The position numbers and the translations under genes were made by a program. The notes beneath the pieces were generated by a model, which was given only the letters and a program-made list of their open reading frames with translations, was not told the origin of the DNA and searched no databases. Shown here one piece after another: positions 1 to 7,009 of a stretch of DNA of 16,812 nucleotides. Within the stretch, counting starts at the first letter, position 1. Every line of letters starts with the position of its first letter. This DNA comes from Acidimicrobiia bacterium. GTDB lineage: Bacteria; Actinomycetota; Acidimicrobiia; Spongiisociales; SHLN01. The DNA lies in contig JAUXJL010000008.1 of the NCBI GenBank assembly GCA_030624805.1, forward strand, positions 1-16,812. The letters are read 5' to 3'.

Positions 1-706
1 CCATCTCGAGAATCTCTGTCATCAGCTCCTCCAGGCGATGACGGTGGTCTGGTAGATACATCCACGATGTCGCCGAAACCACCGCGGCCAAGTAGGCGTC
101 TGCAATCTGGCGATTGTCGGCCAACCAGGACTCAACTGATGCCCCACAACTCCCCTGCAGACGGTCGGCTACTGATCGATGGTCGGCAAGCATCGACAGC
201 CCGAGGTCCATCGATCGCAGCCACCACGGCATACTTTGCATGGAAGCGGCCGCCTCCCCGTCCCGCACCGCCTCGAACACGAAGCGGGTCGCACCGAAAG
301 GTTCGAGCTGATAATCGTCTGTGGCCAGGCCGGCACCATCGAGGATCCTCCGCAAGATTGGTACCCAGCCGCTCCTCGGCGAGTCGACCGCGATCGTCTG
401 GCCCTCCAGCTGGGAAACATCACTGATGTGATGAGCACCAACCAGGCGGATCGGGCCGATCGATCCCCCCACCCAGGCAATAATCGGCGCCCCGGTGCGA
501 TCCCTCCAGGCGATGTAGTTGTCGGGATTGGCGTGCACGATGTCAAAGGTTCCATCGATGAGACCCTCCATGAGCTCGTCCGAGCTCCTGGTAGCGGTAA
601 TCGTCACGTCCAGCCCGAGTCGCTCGAAGATACCGAGCTGGTGAGCGATGTAGACGGGTGCCGTCGAGACACCCCGAAACACGCACACGTTGAGCATTCT
701 GTCCAT
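1..706 (-). CDS. NitT/TauT (NMT1/THI5-like) substrate-binding protein without signal peptide, partial
   Basis: An open frame runs from ATG at 706 off the left edge, giving at least 235 residues. The fold signature is that of periplasmic binding proteins for nitrate, taurine, sulfonate or thiamine precursors. Residues 14-34 (STAPVYIAHQLGIFERLGLD) are the usual first strand and helix, followed by DGTFDIVHANPDNYIAW (51-67) and a LEGQTIAVDSPRSG lobe-start motif (100-113). The N-terminus has no hydrophobic stretch or lipobox, and the in-frame codons upstream (read back into the operator) encode nothing hydrophobic, so export is not evident. It could be a cytosolic ligand sensor, a THI5-like protein or a misread start. 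No Shine-Dalgarno sequence precedes the ATG; a short or absent leader would fit the operator at 729-745, 22 bp upstream. It is divergent from LLM1. The C-terminus lies outside the window. Confidence 0.82.
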   Translation of the reverse strand, partial: MDRMLNVCVFRGVSTAPVYIAHQLGIFERLGLDVTITATRSSDELMEGLIDGTFDIVHANPDNYIAWRDRTGAPIIAWVGGSIGPIRLVGAHHISDVSQLEGQTIAVDSPRSGWVPILRRILDGAGLATDDYQLEPFGATRFVFEAVRDGEAAASMQSMPWWLRSMDLGLSMLADHRSVADRLQGSCGASVESWLADNRQIADAYLAAVVSATSWMYLPDHRHRLEELMTEILEM

Positions 707-728
707 TTGCCGGGCCGGGCTGGGGGTT

Positions 729-745
729 TTGTATACTCTATACAA
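729..745. promoter_or_regulatory. Operator site 1, perfect inverted repeat
   Basis: TTGTATA-CTC-TATACAA is a perfect 7+3+7 palindrome. It sits in the 65-bp gap between the divergent binding-protein gene (706, minus) and LLM1 (772, plus). It is the best of seven related sites in the window. TATACT at 732-737 could serve as a -10 hexamer for LLM1, so binding would be expected to block or gate both promoters. The DNA-binding protein is not encoded here. Confidence 0.8.
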
Positions 746-771
746 GAGCAGGTCAGCAGACGGAGGTAGGT

Positions 772-1794
772 GTGGCGCTCCGCTTCTCGGTCATGCTCCC
801 CCAGACCAACGTTGTTGCCTCACCCGACGCCATCCTCCGGGTAGCTGAAACCGCAGAGGAGCTCGGGTTCGACGCCATCACCGTACACGATCACATTGTC
901 TTCAACGGATTCTGGATCGCCTCGGGAATGATGGGGGCAACCGGCCCAGGAGACAACCGCGACCTGTACGAGGCCATGGAGACCCTCACGTTCGTAGCGG
1001 CCCGTACCGAGCGGATCCGATTGGTTGCCTCAGTGATCATCATCCCGATTCGCGACCCGGTGCTGTTCGCAAAACAGGCGGCCACCCTCGACGTGTTGTC
1101 GGGGGGACGGTTCGTTCTCGGAGTCGGAGTCGGACCGCCACTCAACCCGAGCGGATACGAGACCACCAAGCTCGGGCCCCATCGCGGAAATGCCGCCCGT
1201 GAGTACGAGGCGGTCGGCGTCACCGGCAACCGCGGGCCGCGCACCGACGAGTACCTGCGCGCGATCTACACCATCTGGGCCAACGAGAGCGCAACCTTCC
1301 ACGGCGATTACGTGTCGTTCGAGGGGATCGAGGTGTTTCCGAAGCCGATCCAAGAGCCACGACCGCTCGTCATGATCGGCGGACGCTCCGACCATGCGCT
1401 CAGAAGGGCCGCACGTTACGCCGAAGGGTGGAATCCCAGCCAGGTGAGCGCGGCCCAGTTCGCCTCCTCGCTCCCGACGCTTCGCTCCTACTACGACGAC
1501 GAGGGTCGGGAGGGCCCAACTGAGCTGGGAATCAACATCCACTCTGTGATCGCGTCCACCGATGATGCAGCACACGCCATCTCAGACCCCACTGCTGCCA
1601 AGCTGTGTCCGACGAAGCAGGAATACCTGGATCGCACCATCGTCGGCGATCCGGCAACGTTCAGCGACCGGATCGGAGAGTACGTGGCAGCCGGCGTCAA
1701 CTACGTCGAGCTCAAGCCGCTCTACCCCGACGTCGAGCATCTCATTGCTCAGATGCGTTTGATACATGACGAGGTGATGCCGGCCTTCGACTGA
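772..1794 (+). CDS. LLM class flavin/F420-dependent oxidoreductase 1
   Basis: This 340-residue protein of the bacterial luciferase-like (LLM) TIM-barrel family would use FMNH2 or F420H2 to oxidise a small substrate in the cytosol. Visible signatures are the N-terminal strand with the AEELGFDAITVHDH helix, FAKQAATLDVLSGGRFVLGVGVG (the barrel core), GNRGPRTDEYLRAIYTIW, and the C-terminal PRPLVMIGGRSDHALRRAARYAEGWNP. The start is GTG at 772 with CGGAGG at 760-765. It is a close paralogue of the LLM gene at 11491: the two align along nearly their whole length with long identical blocks (FAKQAATLDVLSGGR, GNRGPRTDEYL, EGWNPSQVS). Operator 1 controls it together with the divergent binding protein. 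The cofactor (FMN or F420) and the substrate cannot be assigned. The stop is 12 bp from the convergent permease stop. Confidence 0.93.
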   Translation: MALRFSVMLPQTNVVASPDAILRVAETAEELGFDAITVHDHIVFNGFWIASGMMGATGPGDNRDLYEAMETLTFVAARTERIRLVASVIIIPIRDPVLFAKQAATLDVLSGGRFVLGVGVGPPLNPSGYETTKLGPHRGNAAREYEAVGVTGNRGPRTDEYLRAIYTIWANESATFHGDYVSFEGIEVFPKPIQEPRPLVMIGGRSDHALRRAARYAEGWNPSQVSAAQFASSLPTLRSYYDDEGREGPTELGINIHSVIASTDDAAHAISDPTAAKLCPTKQEYLDRTIVGDPATFSDRIGEYVAAGVNYVELKPLYPDVEHLIAQMRLIHDEVMPAFD

Positions 1795-1806
1795 ACCGGG
1801 CTGCCC

Positions 1807-2700
1807 TCAACGGGACTTGAGGACGTCCTCTTCCGAGTGCCAGGGAGCGAGCTTTTTCTTGGCAAACGAAACCCCCAGCATCGTGATATTGGCGAACACC
1901 ACCAGAATTATCACGACGGCCAGAGAAACCGAGGTTTCAAAGTTGAAGGCCGAAGTCCTGAGGATGGTTCCCAGTCCCTTGAAGCTACCGACCAGCTCGC
2001 CAATCAGTACGCCGATGTAGCCGCGAACGACGGCGATGCGGAGACCAATCAGCATGAACGGCAGCACCGCCGGGAGGAACACCTTCCGCATCTGCTGAGT
2101 GCGCGAGGCACCGAAGACCTTCCCGGCGTTCAGTAGCGAGGTTTCAACGTGGCGAGCACCCTCCATCGTGTTTACGATCACCGGGAAGACGGCCAGCAGG
2201 AAGATGATGACAACTTTCGAGGACATACCCAGGCCCCACACCAGCACTATCACCGGTGCTAGCGCGCTGCGGGGCACCGCGTAGGCCGTCCACACCAGCG
2301 GCGACAGCAGCAGCTCACCGACCTTGGTCGCCCCAATCAACAGCCCGATGGATATTCCCACGACGGCGGCGATGATGTAACCGACGATGAAGTTCCGAAC
2401 GCTGAAGACGATGTGCTCTGTGATGGGGTCATCCCCGACCAGCGGGAGCATGTTCCACAGTTCGGTGAACACGTCTGAGGGGGGCGGCACGAACTTGGGA
2501 TTGAACCACTCCAGGGTTCCGGCGATGAATTGCCACACGGCGAAAATTGCGATGAGTTCGACGACGAATACAAAGCTCCACACGTTGCGCTTGAAGAATC
2601 CGGGGCGAGCGAGTTTGGCGGCAATCGCTTCGTGATCGATCTCCGGTGGGTCGAGACCGACCCCAACCGTCGCCTGCTCGGTGTTCTCGGTAACGCTCAT
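1807..2700 (-). CDS. NitT/TauT-type ABC transporter permease B
   Basis: A 297-residue inner-membrane permease of the BPD_transp_1 family (SsuC/TauC/ThiX-like). It has about six hydrophobic segments (roughly 41-62, 103-125, 133-155, 161-178, 213-235, 258-280). The cytoplasmic coupling loop (EAA loop) is recognisable around residues 186-212: LLNAGKVFGASRTQQMRKVF then LP. I chose ATG at 2700, four bases after the stop of permease A, with AAAGG upstream; the frame is open back to 2754, but that extension overlaps permease A. The two permeases share architecture and the C-terminal motif KLAPWH, which suggests duplication and a heterodimeric pore. No ATP-binding subunit is adjacent. Expression is presumably from operator 2 upstream of permease A. 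Confidence 0.92.
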   Translation of the reverse strand: MSVTENTEQATVGVGLDPPEIDHEAIAAKLARPGFFKRNVWSFVFVVELIAIFAVWQFIAGTLEWFNPKFVPPPSDVFTELWNMLPLVGDDPITEHIVFSVRNFIVGYIIAAVVGISIGLLIGATKVGELLLSPLVWTAYAVPRSALAPVIVLVWGLGMSSKVVIIFLLAVFPVIVNTMEGARHVETSLLNAGKVFGASRTQQMRKVFLPAVLPFMLIGLRIAVVRGYIGVLIGELVGSFKGLGTILRTSAFNFETSVSLAVVIILVVFANITMLGVSFAKKKLAPWHSEEDVLKSR

Positions 2701-2704
2701 GGTC

Positions 2705-3631
2705 TCATCTGCCTTTGTGTCCGAAATGCCACGGCGCCAGTTTCTCCGCGGCATATCTCGCCCCTTGGCCGAGTATTATGGTTACCGTCACGGCCATCAC
2801 GATGACCGCAAAAGCCGCTCCCGACCTGAAATTCGATGTCATCAGGACGATGAGCGCCCCCAGACCCTTGGAAGAGCCGACAATCTCTGCGACCAGCAAC
2901 GAGATCATGGCAATGATGATCGCCTGCCGCAGCCCGATGAGGATGAAGGGCAGCGATGAAGGCAAAATAATCTTGCGGAACCGATCCAGCTTGCTGGCGC
3001 CGAACACCTCCGCCGACCGGAGAAGCGACTTGTCGACGGTTTGGGGCCCGGCGGCGGTGTTCAGGAGTATCGGGAAGAGGGAGGCGAAGGAGACGATGAA
3101 GATGACCGGTGCCGCCTCGAATCCAAACCACACCGTCGCCATCGGGCGGAGCGCCACCCAGGGGACCGCGTACAGGGACCAGACCAGCGGTCCCGTCAGC
3201 TTGTAGGCGACTCGAGAGGTGCCGATCAACAGCCCGAACGGGATCCCGATCATGACGCCGATGGAGTAGCCGACTGTGTAGCTATAGGCGCTGCGTTTGA
3301 TGTGCACCCATATGTCCTGGTCGGTGGCGGAGATCACCGACTTATCGCCGCTCCCGAACAGCTGTCCGAATCCCTCGATCACGTCGGTGGGTGTCGGCAT
3401 GAAGATCGGATTGACCAACTCGAAGGTGCCAATGGCAACCTGCCAAATCACGAAGATCCCCAGGAACTCCAGCAGGACGAGCAGGGCCCTTTGCCATACC
3501 GTGATCCGCTCCCACCATTCACCCCTCGGCGGCTGCTCGAGTCGGGGCTGGTCGCTCAACCGACCACCTGGTCGGGCAGCCTCGTCGCTGCTTGCCAGCG
3601 TCACGCTCCGCGTCTCAGTGGTGTCGCTCAC
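2705..3631 (-). CDS. NitT/TauT-type ABC transporter permease A
   Basis: A 308-residue membrane permease of the BPD_transp_1 superfamily, first gene of a two-permease unit. The first 45 residues are a polar, charged cytosolic tail. Hydrophobic segments follow at about 48-68, 116-138, 146-160, 173-192, 226-248 and 271-290. The coupling loop lies around 205-225 (RSAEVFGASKLDRFRKIILP). The start is GTG at 3631 with GGAG six bases upstream. The stop (TGA, 2705-2707) is four bases before the ATG of permease B, which suggests translational coupling. The binding-protein partner could be the protein at 1-706 or the lipoprotein at 16248. The substrate class (nitrate, sulfonate, thiamine precursor, pyrimidine or other) cannot be read from the permease alone. 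Confidence 0.92.
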   Translation of the reverse strand: MSDTTETRSVTLASSDEAARPGGRLSDQPRLEQPPRGEWWERITVWQRALLVLLEFLGIFVIWQVAIGTFELVNPIFMPTPTDVIEGFGQLFGSGDKSVISATDQDIWVHIKRSAYSYTVGYSIGVMIGIPFGLLIGTSRVAYKLTGPLVWSLYAVPWVALRPMATVWFGFEAAPVIFIVSFASLFPILLNTAAGPQTVDKSLLRSAEVFGASKLDRFRKIILPSSLPFILIGLRQAIIIAMISLLVAEIVGSSKGLGALIVLMTSNFRSGAAFAVIVMAVTVTIILGQGARYAAEKLAPWHFGHKGR

Positions 3632-3691
3632 GGTTCTCCACGGTCTCTTGCCCCCGAATCTATACGAGCCGCCAGGCTCCGTCCAGTGGTT

Positions 3692-3708
3692 TTGTATACT
3701 TTATCCCA
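3692..3708. promoter_or_regulatory. Operator site 2, upstream of the permeases
   Basis: TTGTATA-CTT-TATCCCA has one perfect arm (GTATAC at 3694-3699) and a degenerate second arm (5 of 7). It lies 60 bp upstream of the GTG of permease A and downstream of the osmC-like gene on the same strand. It fits the window consensus N2-GTATAC-N2-YATRCRR except for the fourth base of the second arm. Confidence 0.65.
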
Positions 3709-3793
3709 AACTCGATTTTGCGCCAAGCCAGGTACACCAGAAGTGTTTCCGTGGCCGCCCATCGTCTGACTACAGACCTGGGGTGAGCCTCCC

Positions 3794-4384
3794 TCACCGG
3801 GGGCTGTGCCACCCCCAGTTGACGTTCACGCCGTCGGGAACGGTGTCGCTTATGAGCGTTCGGTTCCGGTAGATCTGTTCATAGATCGGTATGGCCCTAC
3901 GAAGCAGATTTCCAACCGGACAACGGGCATTGGCTTCCTCAACCATTAAGAGCACGTTCTCGGTAGTCGACTCGGTGGTGAACTTCGCCTCGACAACCAT
4001 CCACTGCGGATTGGCCGGCGTGTCGTCGACCCGGTGCTCGCCCCGCATATCCATGTAGGTGAGGATCCGCACGTCCGACGCCTCCAGGACCACGTCGGTA
4101 ATCGAGCTTGCCTTGGCGTAGAACCCCTGCTGGCAGAAGGCAAGCGAGCTCATCAAATAACGCAGCGGGCTCGGCGCCTCTCCCCCACCTCCCCTGAGGA
4201 GGGCTTCATCGCTTCGAAATTCGAAATCCTTCTCGTATTGCACAAACTTCGAGCTCGAGAGGACGTCGGAGACGAGGGACGTCTCAACGCTCGGCCACAC
4301 CTTGCCGAAATCGGGCTCGCTCTTCAGCCGCTCCGAGAGATGCTCCAGGTTGGCACGAAGCTTCTGTCGATCAACAAGGTCCAT
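3794..4384 (-). CDS. OsmC/Ohr-like thiol protein
   Basis: A 196-residue cytosolic protein resembling the OsmC family, whose characterised members reduce organic hydroperoxides with a cysteine pair. The diagnostic stretch is EAPSPLRYLMSSLAFCQQGF (69-88) with the first cysteine at C84. The second is C155 in ANARCPVGNLL, the usual CP motif before the C-terminal helix. Both cysteines are present. The N-terminal 50 residues are helical and longer than in typical OsmC of about 140 residues. I start at ATG 4384 because AAAGGAGA stands six bases upstream; the frame is open to 4417, but without a better site. It lies 124 bp downstream of the amidohydrolase stop and is probably the last gene of the VOC-amidohydrolase unit. 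It may protect against peroxide or handle a reactive intermediate from the flavin enzymes; this role is inference. Confidence 0.78.
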   Translation of the reverse strand: MDLVDRQKLRANLEHLSERLKSEPDFGKVWPSVETSLVSDVLSSSKFVQYEKDFEFRSDEALLRGGGGEAPSPLRYLMSSLAFCQQGFYAKASSITDVVLEASDVRILTYMDMRGEHRVDDTPANPQWMVVEAKFTTESTTENVLLMVEEANARCPVGNLLRRAIPIYEQIYRNRTLISDTVPDGVNVNWGWHSPR

Positions 4385-4508
4385 GGGTGTCTCCTTTAGT
4401 GGTTGGTCCCCGGTCACCTAACTCCGCCGGGCTCTCAGTCTTTCCTTCCCCATGGAAATGTCTTGTTTCGCTGTTGGGGGAGGGGACTTCCGGCTCATGG
4501 GTGGCTCC

Positions 4509-5837
4509 CTAGAGCGGGTCGAATTTGAAGCCGGAGGTCTCGAGCAGCCGGTCGAGAGAGGCTGCGACTCCGGAGGCGATCTCGTCGAGGTCGGCATGCA
4601 GTGGCTTGCCGCCGCTCACGAGGACCTCGCCGTCGACTATCACCGTGTCGACGTTGGCGGGCGTGGCTGCAAAAACGACGGTGGAGATCGGGTCAACACT
4701 TGGCACGGTATTGATGTCGGTTGCCCGCACCAGGATGAGGTCGGCTCGTTTTCCCGGGGTGAGGCTGCCAATCGCGTCTTCCAGGCCGAGATCGCGAGCC
4801 GCGTCGATCGTTGCCATTTCGAGCACCTTCCTGGCATTGAGGCTGGTGTCCGGGTCTCTCGCCATTTCCATTGAGAGGGTCACCCGCATTTGGAGGAACA
4901 TGTCCGCCGTCGTGGGGCTGGCGAGCGTGTCGATGGAGAGCGACGTGAGGATGCCGGCGTCGAGGAACTTTCCTACCGGCGGGATTCCCATAGTCCGCAG
5001 CTCGGTGAGGGGGCTGAGGGTGAGATGGGTTCCGGTATCGGCCAAGATCCGGATCTCCTCGTCGGTGGCGTGGACGGCATGCACAATCTGAAAGTCGGGG
5101 CCGAGGTAGCCATGGGATTCCATTTCCGCGATCTCGCAGTATCGGCCGGTTTCGGTCCTTCGCCCACCGCAGTGCATCGTGATCGGGAGGCCCATATCAC
5201 GCACGGCGGCCCATTCCCGGTCACAGATCTCGGGATCGGTGCGCACCGGTCCCCGCAGAGCGGCACCCAGGTGGAGGAGTCCTTCGGACTCCGACCCAAT
5301 CCATTCGTCCGCCACCCGTTCGATGTCGGCCAGATCCATGAGGAGATCGGGTGGGTGCCGGTCGGGATTGCCGTAGGAGAACCGCGCCCGCAGCCCCAGC
5401 TCCTGATGGGCCCTCAGGCCGGCATCGGCGTCGGCGGGCGATCGCACGTTGTGGTTCCAGTTGTTGACGGTGGTGATGCCCGCAACCAATCCCTCGGCCA
5501 GGCCAAGCCGGGTGGCGTGATAAGTGTCCTCGGGGGTCATGTGGGGAGCCAGGGTGTTCTTGACCGGGAAGTAGCCGCGCTCGGGCAGATTGGCGATCAC
5601 GCTCCGAAACGACGAGTTCCACAGGTGCCAGTGGGTGTCGACCAAACCGGGCAACACGATCATCCCGGTTGCGTCGATGACGGTCGCACCGTTCGGCACC
5701 TCGACCTGGGCTCCTACAGCACCGATTGTCCCGGCCTCGATGAGCACATCGCCGCTCGACAGGTCTTCAATGAGAGGGTCCATGGTGAGGACACTGGCTC
5801 CTGCAACGACGATAGGAGTCTGATCGTTGTTCACCAT
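4509..5837 (-). CDS. Metal-dependent amidohydrolase (chlorohydrolase/MTA-SAH deaminase-like)
   Basis: A 442-residue cytosolic hydrolase of the amidohydrolase superfamily, closest in layout to the cytosine deaminase/TrzN/AtzA/MTA-SAH-deaminase branch. These enzymes hydrolyse C-N or C-Cl bonds on nitrogen heterocycles. Motifs: the beta-sandwich N-terminus (9-60), GLVDTHWHL with the H69-x-H71 metal pair, TTVNNWNHN (122-130), H222 in ITMHCGG, H253 in IVHAVHATDEE, D303 in SLSIDTLAS, and the C-terminal GSLTPGKRADLILV (357-370). Unusually, the position three after H222, normally the catalytic Glu (HxxE), is Gly225. The start is ATG 5837, five bases after the VOC stop; the open frame extends to 6275, but that part lies over the VOC gene. 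It is the second gene of a VOC-amidohydrolase-OsmC unit under operator 3. Confidence 0.9.
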   Translation of the reverse strand: MVNNDQTPIVVAGASVLTMDPLIEDLSSGDVLIEAGTIGAVGAQVEVPNGATVIDATGMIVLPGLVDTHWHLWNSSFRSVIANLPERGYFPVKNTLAPHMTPEDTYHATRLGLAEGLVAGITTVNNWNHNVRSPADADAGLRAHQELGLRARFSYGNPDRHPPDLLMDLADIERVADEWIGSESEGLLHLGAALRGPVRTDPEICDREWAAVRDMGLPITMHCGGRRTETGRYCEIAEMESHGYLGPDFQIVHAVHATDEEIRILADTGTHLTLSPLTELRTMGIPPVGKFLDAGILTSLSIDTLASPTTADMFLQMRVTLSMEMARDPDTSLNARKVLEMATIDAARDLGLEDAIGSLTPGKRADLILVRATDINTVPSVDPISTVVFAATPANVDTVIVDGEVLVSGGKPLHADLDEIASGVAASLDRLLETSGFKFDPL

Positions 5838-5841
5838 CAGC

Positions 5842-6309
5842 TCACACAAGATCTGCGAAGTAGGCGCGCTCCCGCTCGAGATCAAGCGGTCGGGTAGCAG
5901 GCTGCTCGTCACCCTCTTGCCAGAGGTGACGAGGCACCGGCCACAGGATCTCGAGGAGGTTGCCGTCCGGGTCGGCGGCAAACACCGACTTCGAGGTGCC
6001 ATGATCTGCCTGGCCGGACAACACCCCGGCCTCGGCCAGGCGAGTCCGGGTCTCGGAAAGATCGTCGAGTGTGTCGACCTCGATGGCAAGGTGGAAGAGC
6101 CCCACCCGGCGGCCGGCATCGCCGACCGCCTGGGGCCCGACTCCGAAAAGTGCCAGGTCGTGATGCCGGTCTGTGCTGGGCGGTCGCAGGAACACCATCG
6201 GTCCTTCGCGGGCAAACTCGGTGAGACCGAGTAGTTCAACATAGAAGTCGAGTGCCCGGTCGAGGTCGGACACATATAAGACTGCGTGGTTCAGGCTGCC
6301 AATAGGCAC
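5842..6309 (-). CDS. VOC family (glyoxalase/extradiol dioxygenase-like) protein
   Basis: A 155-residue protein of the vicinal oxygen chelate fold with two beta-alpha-beta-beta-beta modules. The classic metal triad is visible: H8 in LNHAVLYVSDLDRALDFY, H73 in GLFHLAIEVD and E120 in DPDGNLLEILWP. This resembles extradiol ring-cleavage dioxygenases and glyoxalase-like isomerases rather than bleomycin-binding proteins, which lack metal ligands. The start is GTG 6309, with no clear Shine-Dalgarno sequence before it. The operator centre lies 30 bp upstream, so a short-leader or leaderless transcript is possible. It is the first gene of the operon reading into the amidohydrolase and is divergent from the DUF1989 gene at 6357. 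Ring or C-C cleavage of an oxidised intermediate is a plausible role; the substrate is unknown. Confidence 0.88.
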   Translation of the reverse strand: MPIGSLNHAVLYVSDLDRALDFYVELLGLTEFAREGPMVFLRPPSTDRHHDLALFGVGPQAVGDAGRRVGLFHLAIEVDTLDDLSETRTRLAEAGVLSGQADHGTSKSVFAADPDGNLLEILWPVPRHLWQEGDEQPATRPLDLERERAYFADLV

Positions 6310-6330
6310 AGGGTGGACCGGCGGGTTAGC

Positions 6331-6347
6331 TTACATACAGTATACAA
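6331..6347. promoter_or_regulatory. Operator site 3, divergent VOC operon / DUF1989
   Basis: TTACATA-CAG-TATACAA, which on the minus strand reads TTGTATACTGTATGTAA. It fills the middle of the 47-bp gap between the VOC start (6309, minus) and the DUF1989 start (6357, plus). It ends only nine bases before the plus-strand ATG and abuts the AAAGGAGA ribosome site at 6346-6353. Bound protein would cover both promoters and the 5' end of the plus-strand transcript. Confidence 0.75.
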
Positions 6348-6356
6348 AGGAGACTG

Positions 6357-7004
6357 ATGAGCGACACCGGCTCGATCGGACCGCTCGTCTCCGATGAGTT
6401 CGTCATCCCTAAAGCATCATCACGAGCCTTTCGCGTCGAGCAGGGACAGCACCTTCGAGTCATCGCCCACGAAGGCAAGCAGGTCGCCGACCTCCGGTTT
6501 CTCAACGCGGCCGACCCGGCCGAGCAATTCTCGTCGTGGCTGTCCATCTCGCTAAACCGCATCGCCGGAACCGGCGGAACCCGGCGCTTGCAGACGCTGC
6601 ACTCTGCTCTCCCCCGCCAGAACCTCATGGCGACGGTCGTCTCCGACGATGCCGGACGCCACCAGTTCTATGGCCAATGTATTGCCGCGTTCTACGACAA
6701 GATGGGCCAACCCGGCCACGCCAACTGCGCCGAGCTGTTCGAGGAATGCCTGGCGCCCCATGGCATCGGGATGGCGAATCTCGACGACACCAGTGTCTTC
6801 AACGTGTTCATGCCAGTCCGGTACCTCGACGATGAGCTCGGCACCTATGAGTTCCTCGGGCCCTCGTGCGAGCCGGGAGACGCCATCGTCTTCCGGGCGG
6901 AGATGGACCTATTGGTGGCTGCTACGTCGTGTCCGGAAGAGACGATCGTGAACGACTTCGATCCCAAAGGAATGATGTATCAGATCCTCGATCCACCGGG
7001 CTGA
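6357..7004 (+). CDS. DUF1989 / urea carboxylase-associated family protein (short form)
   Basis: A 215-residue protein matching the DUF1989 family (UAAP1/UAAP2), commonly found beside urea carboxylase, guanidine or related nitrogen-compound genes; its biochemical role is still poorly defined. Signatures are EQGQHLRVIAHEGKQVADLRFLNAAD (28-53), H121-A-N-C124 in GHANCAELFEECLAPHGI, FNVFMPV (148-154), SCEPGDAIVFRAEMD (170-184) and the terminal SCPEE motif with C192. H121, C124 and C192 are candidate metal or catalytic residues by conservation. ATG 6357 follows AAAGGAGA at a good distance. It converges on the second DUF1989 gene with only five bases between the stops. No urea carboxylase or allophanate hydrolase is in the window. 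Confidence 0.9.
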   Translation: MSDTGSIGPLVSDEFVIPKASSRAFRVEQGQHLRVIAHEGKQVADLRFLNAADPAEQFSSWLSISLNRIAGTGGTRRLQTLHSALPRQNLMATVVSDDAGRHQFYGQCIAAFYDKMGQPGHANCAELFEECLAPHGIGMANLDDTSVFNVFMPVRYLDDELGTYEFLGPSCEPGDAIVFRAEMDLLVAATSCPEETIVNDFDPKGMMYQILDPPG

Positions 7005-7009
7005 GACGA

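Noticed and set aside
179..769. 196-residue plus-strand open frame over the left end
   Set aside because: It is antisense to the binding-protein frame, which shows clear family motifs. The plus translation is rich in Arg, Pro and Gly without domain features and runs through operator 1.
3661..3667. TATACGA as a further operator half-site
   Set aside because: The expected partner arm at three-base spacing (3651-3657) is a C-rich sequence, so it does not meet the two-arm pattern of the other sites.
4890..5897. 335-residue plus-strand open frame
   Set aside because: It is antisense to the amidohydrolase, whose metal-binding motifs are intact. The plus translation has no recognisable pattern.
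5838..6275. N-terminal extension giving a 588-residue amidohydrolase
   Set aside because: The added part lies over the VOC gene in another frame and is not protein-like. ATG 5837 begins directly at the normal amidohydrolase beta-sandwich.
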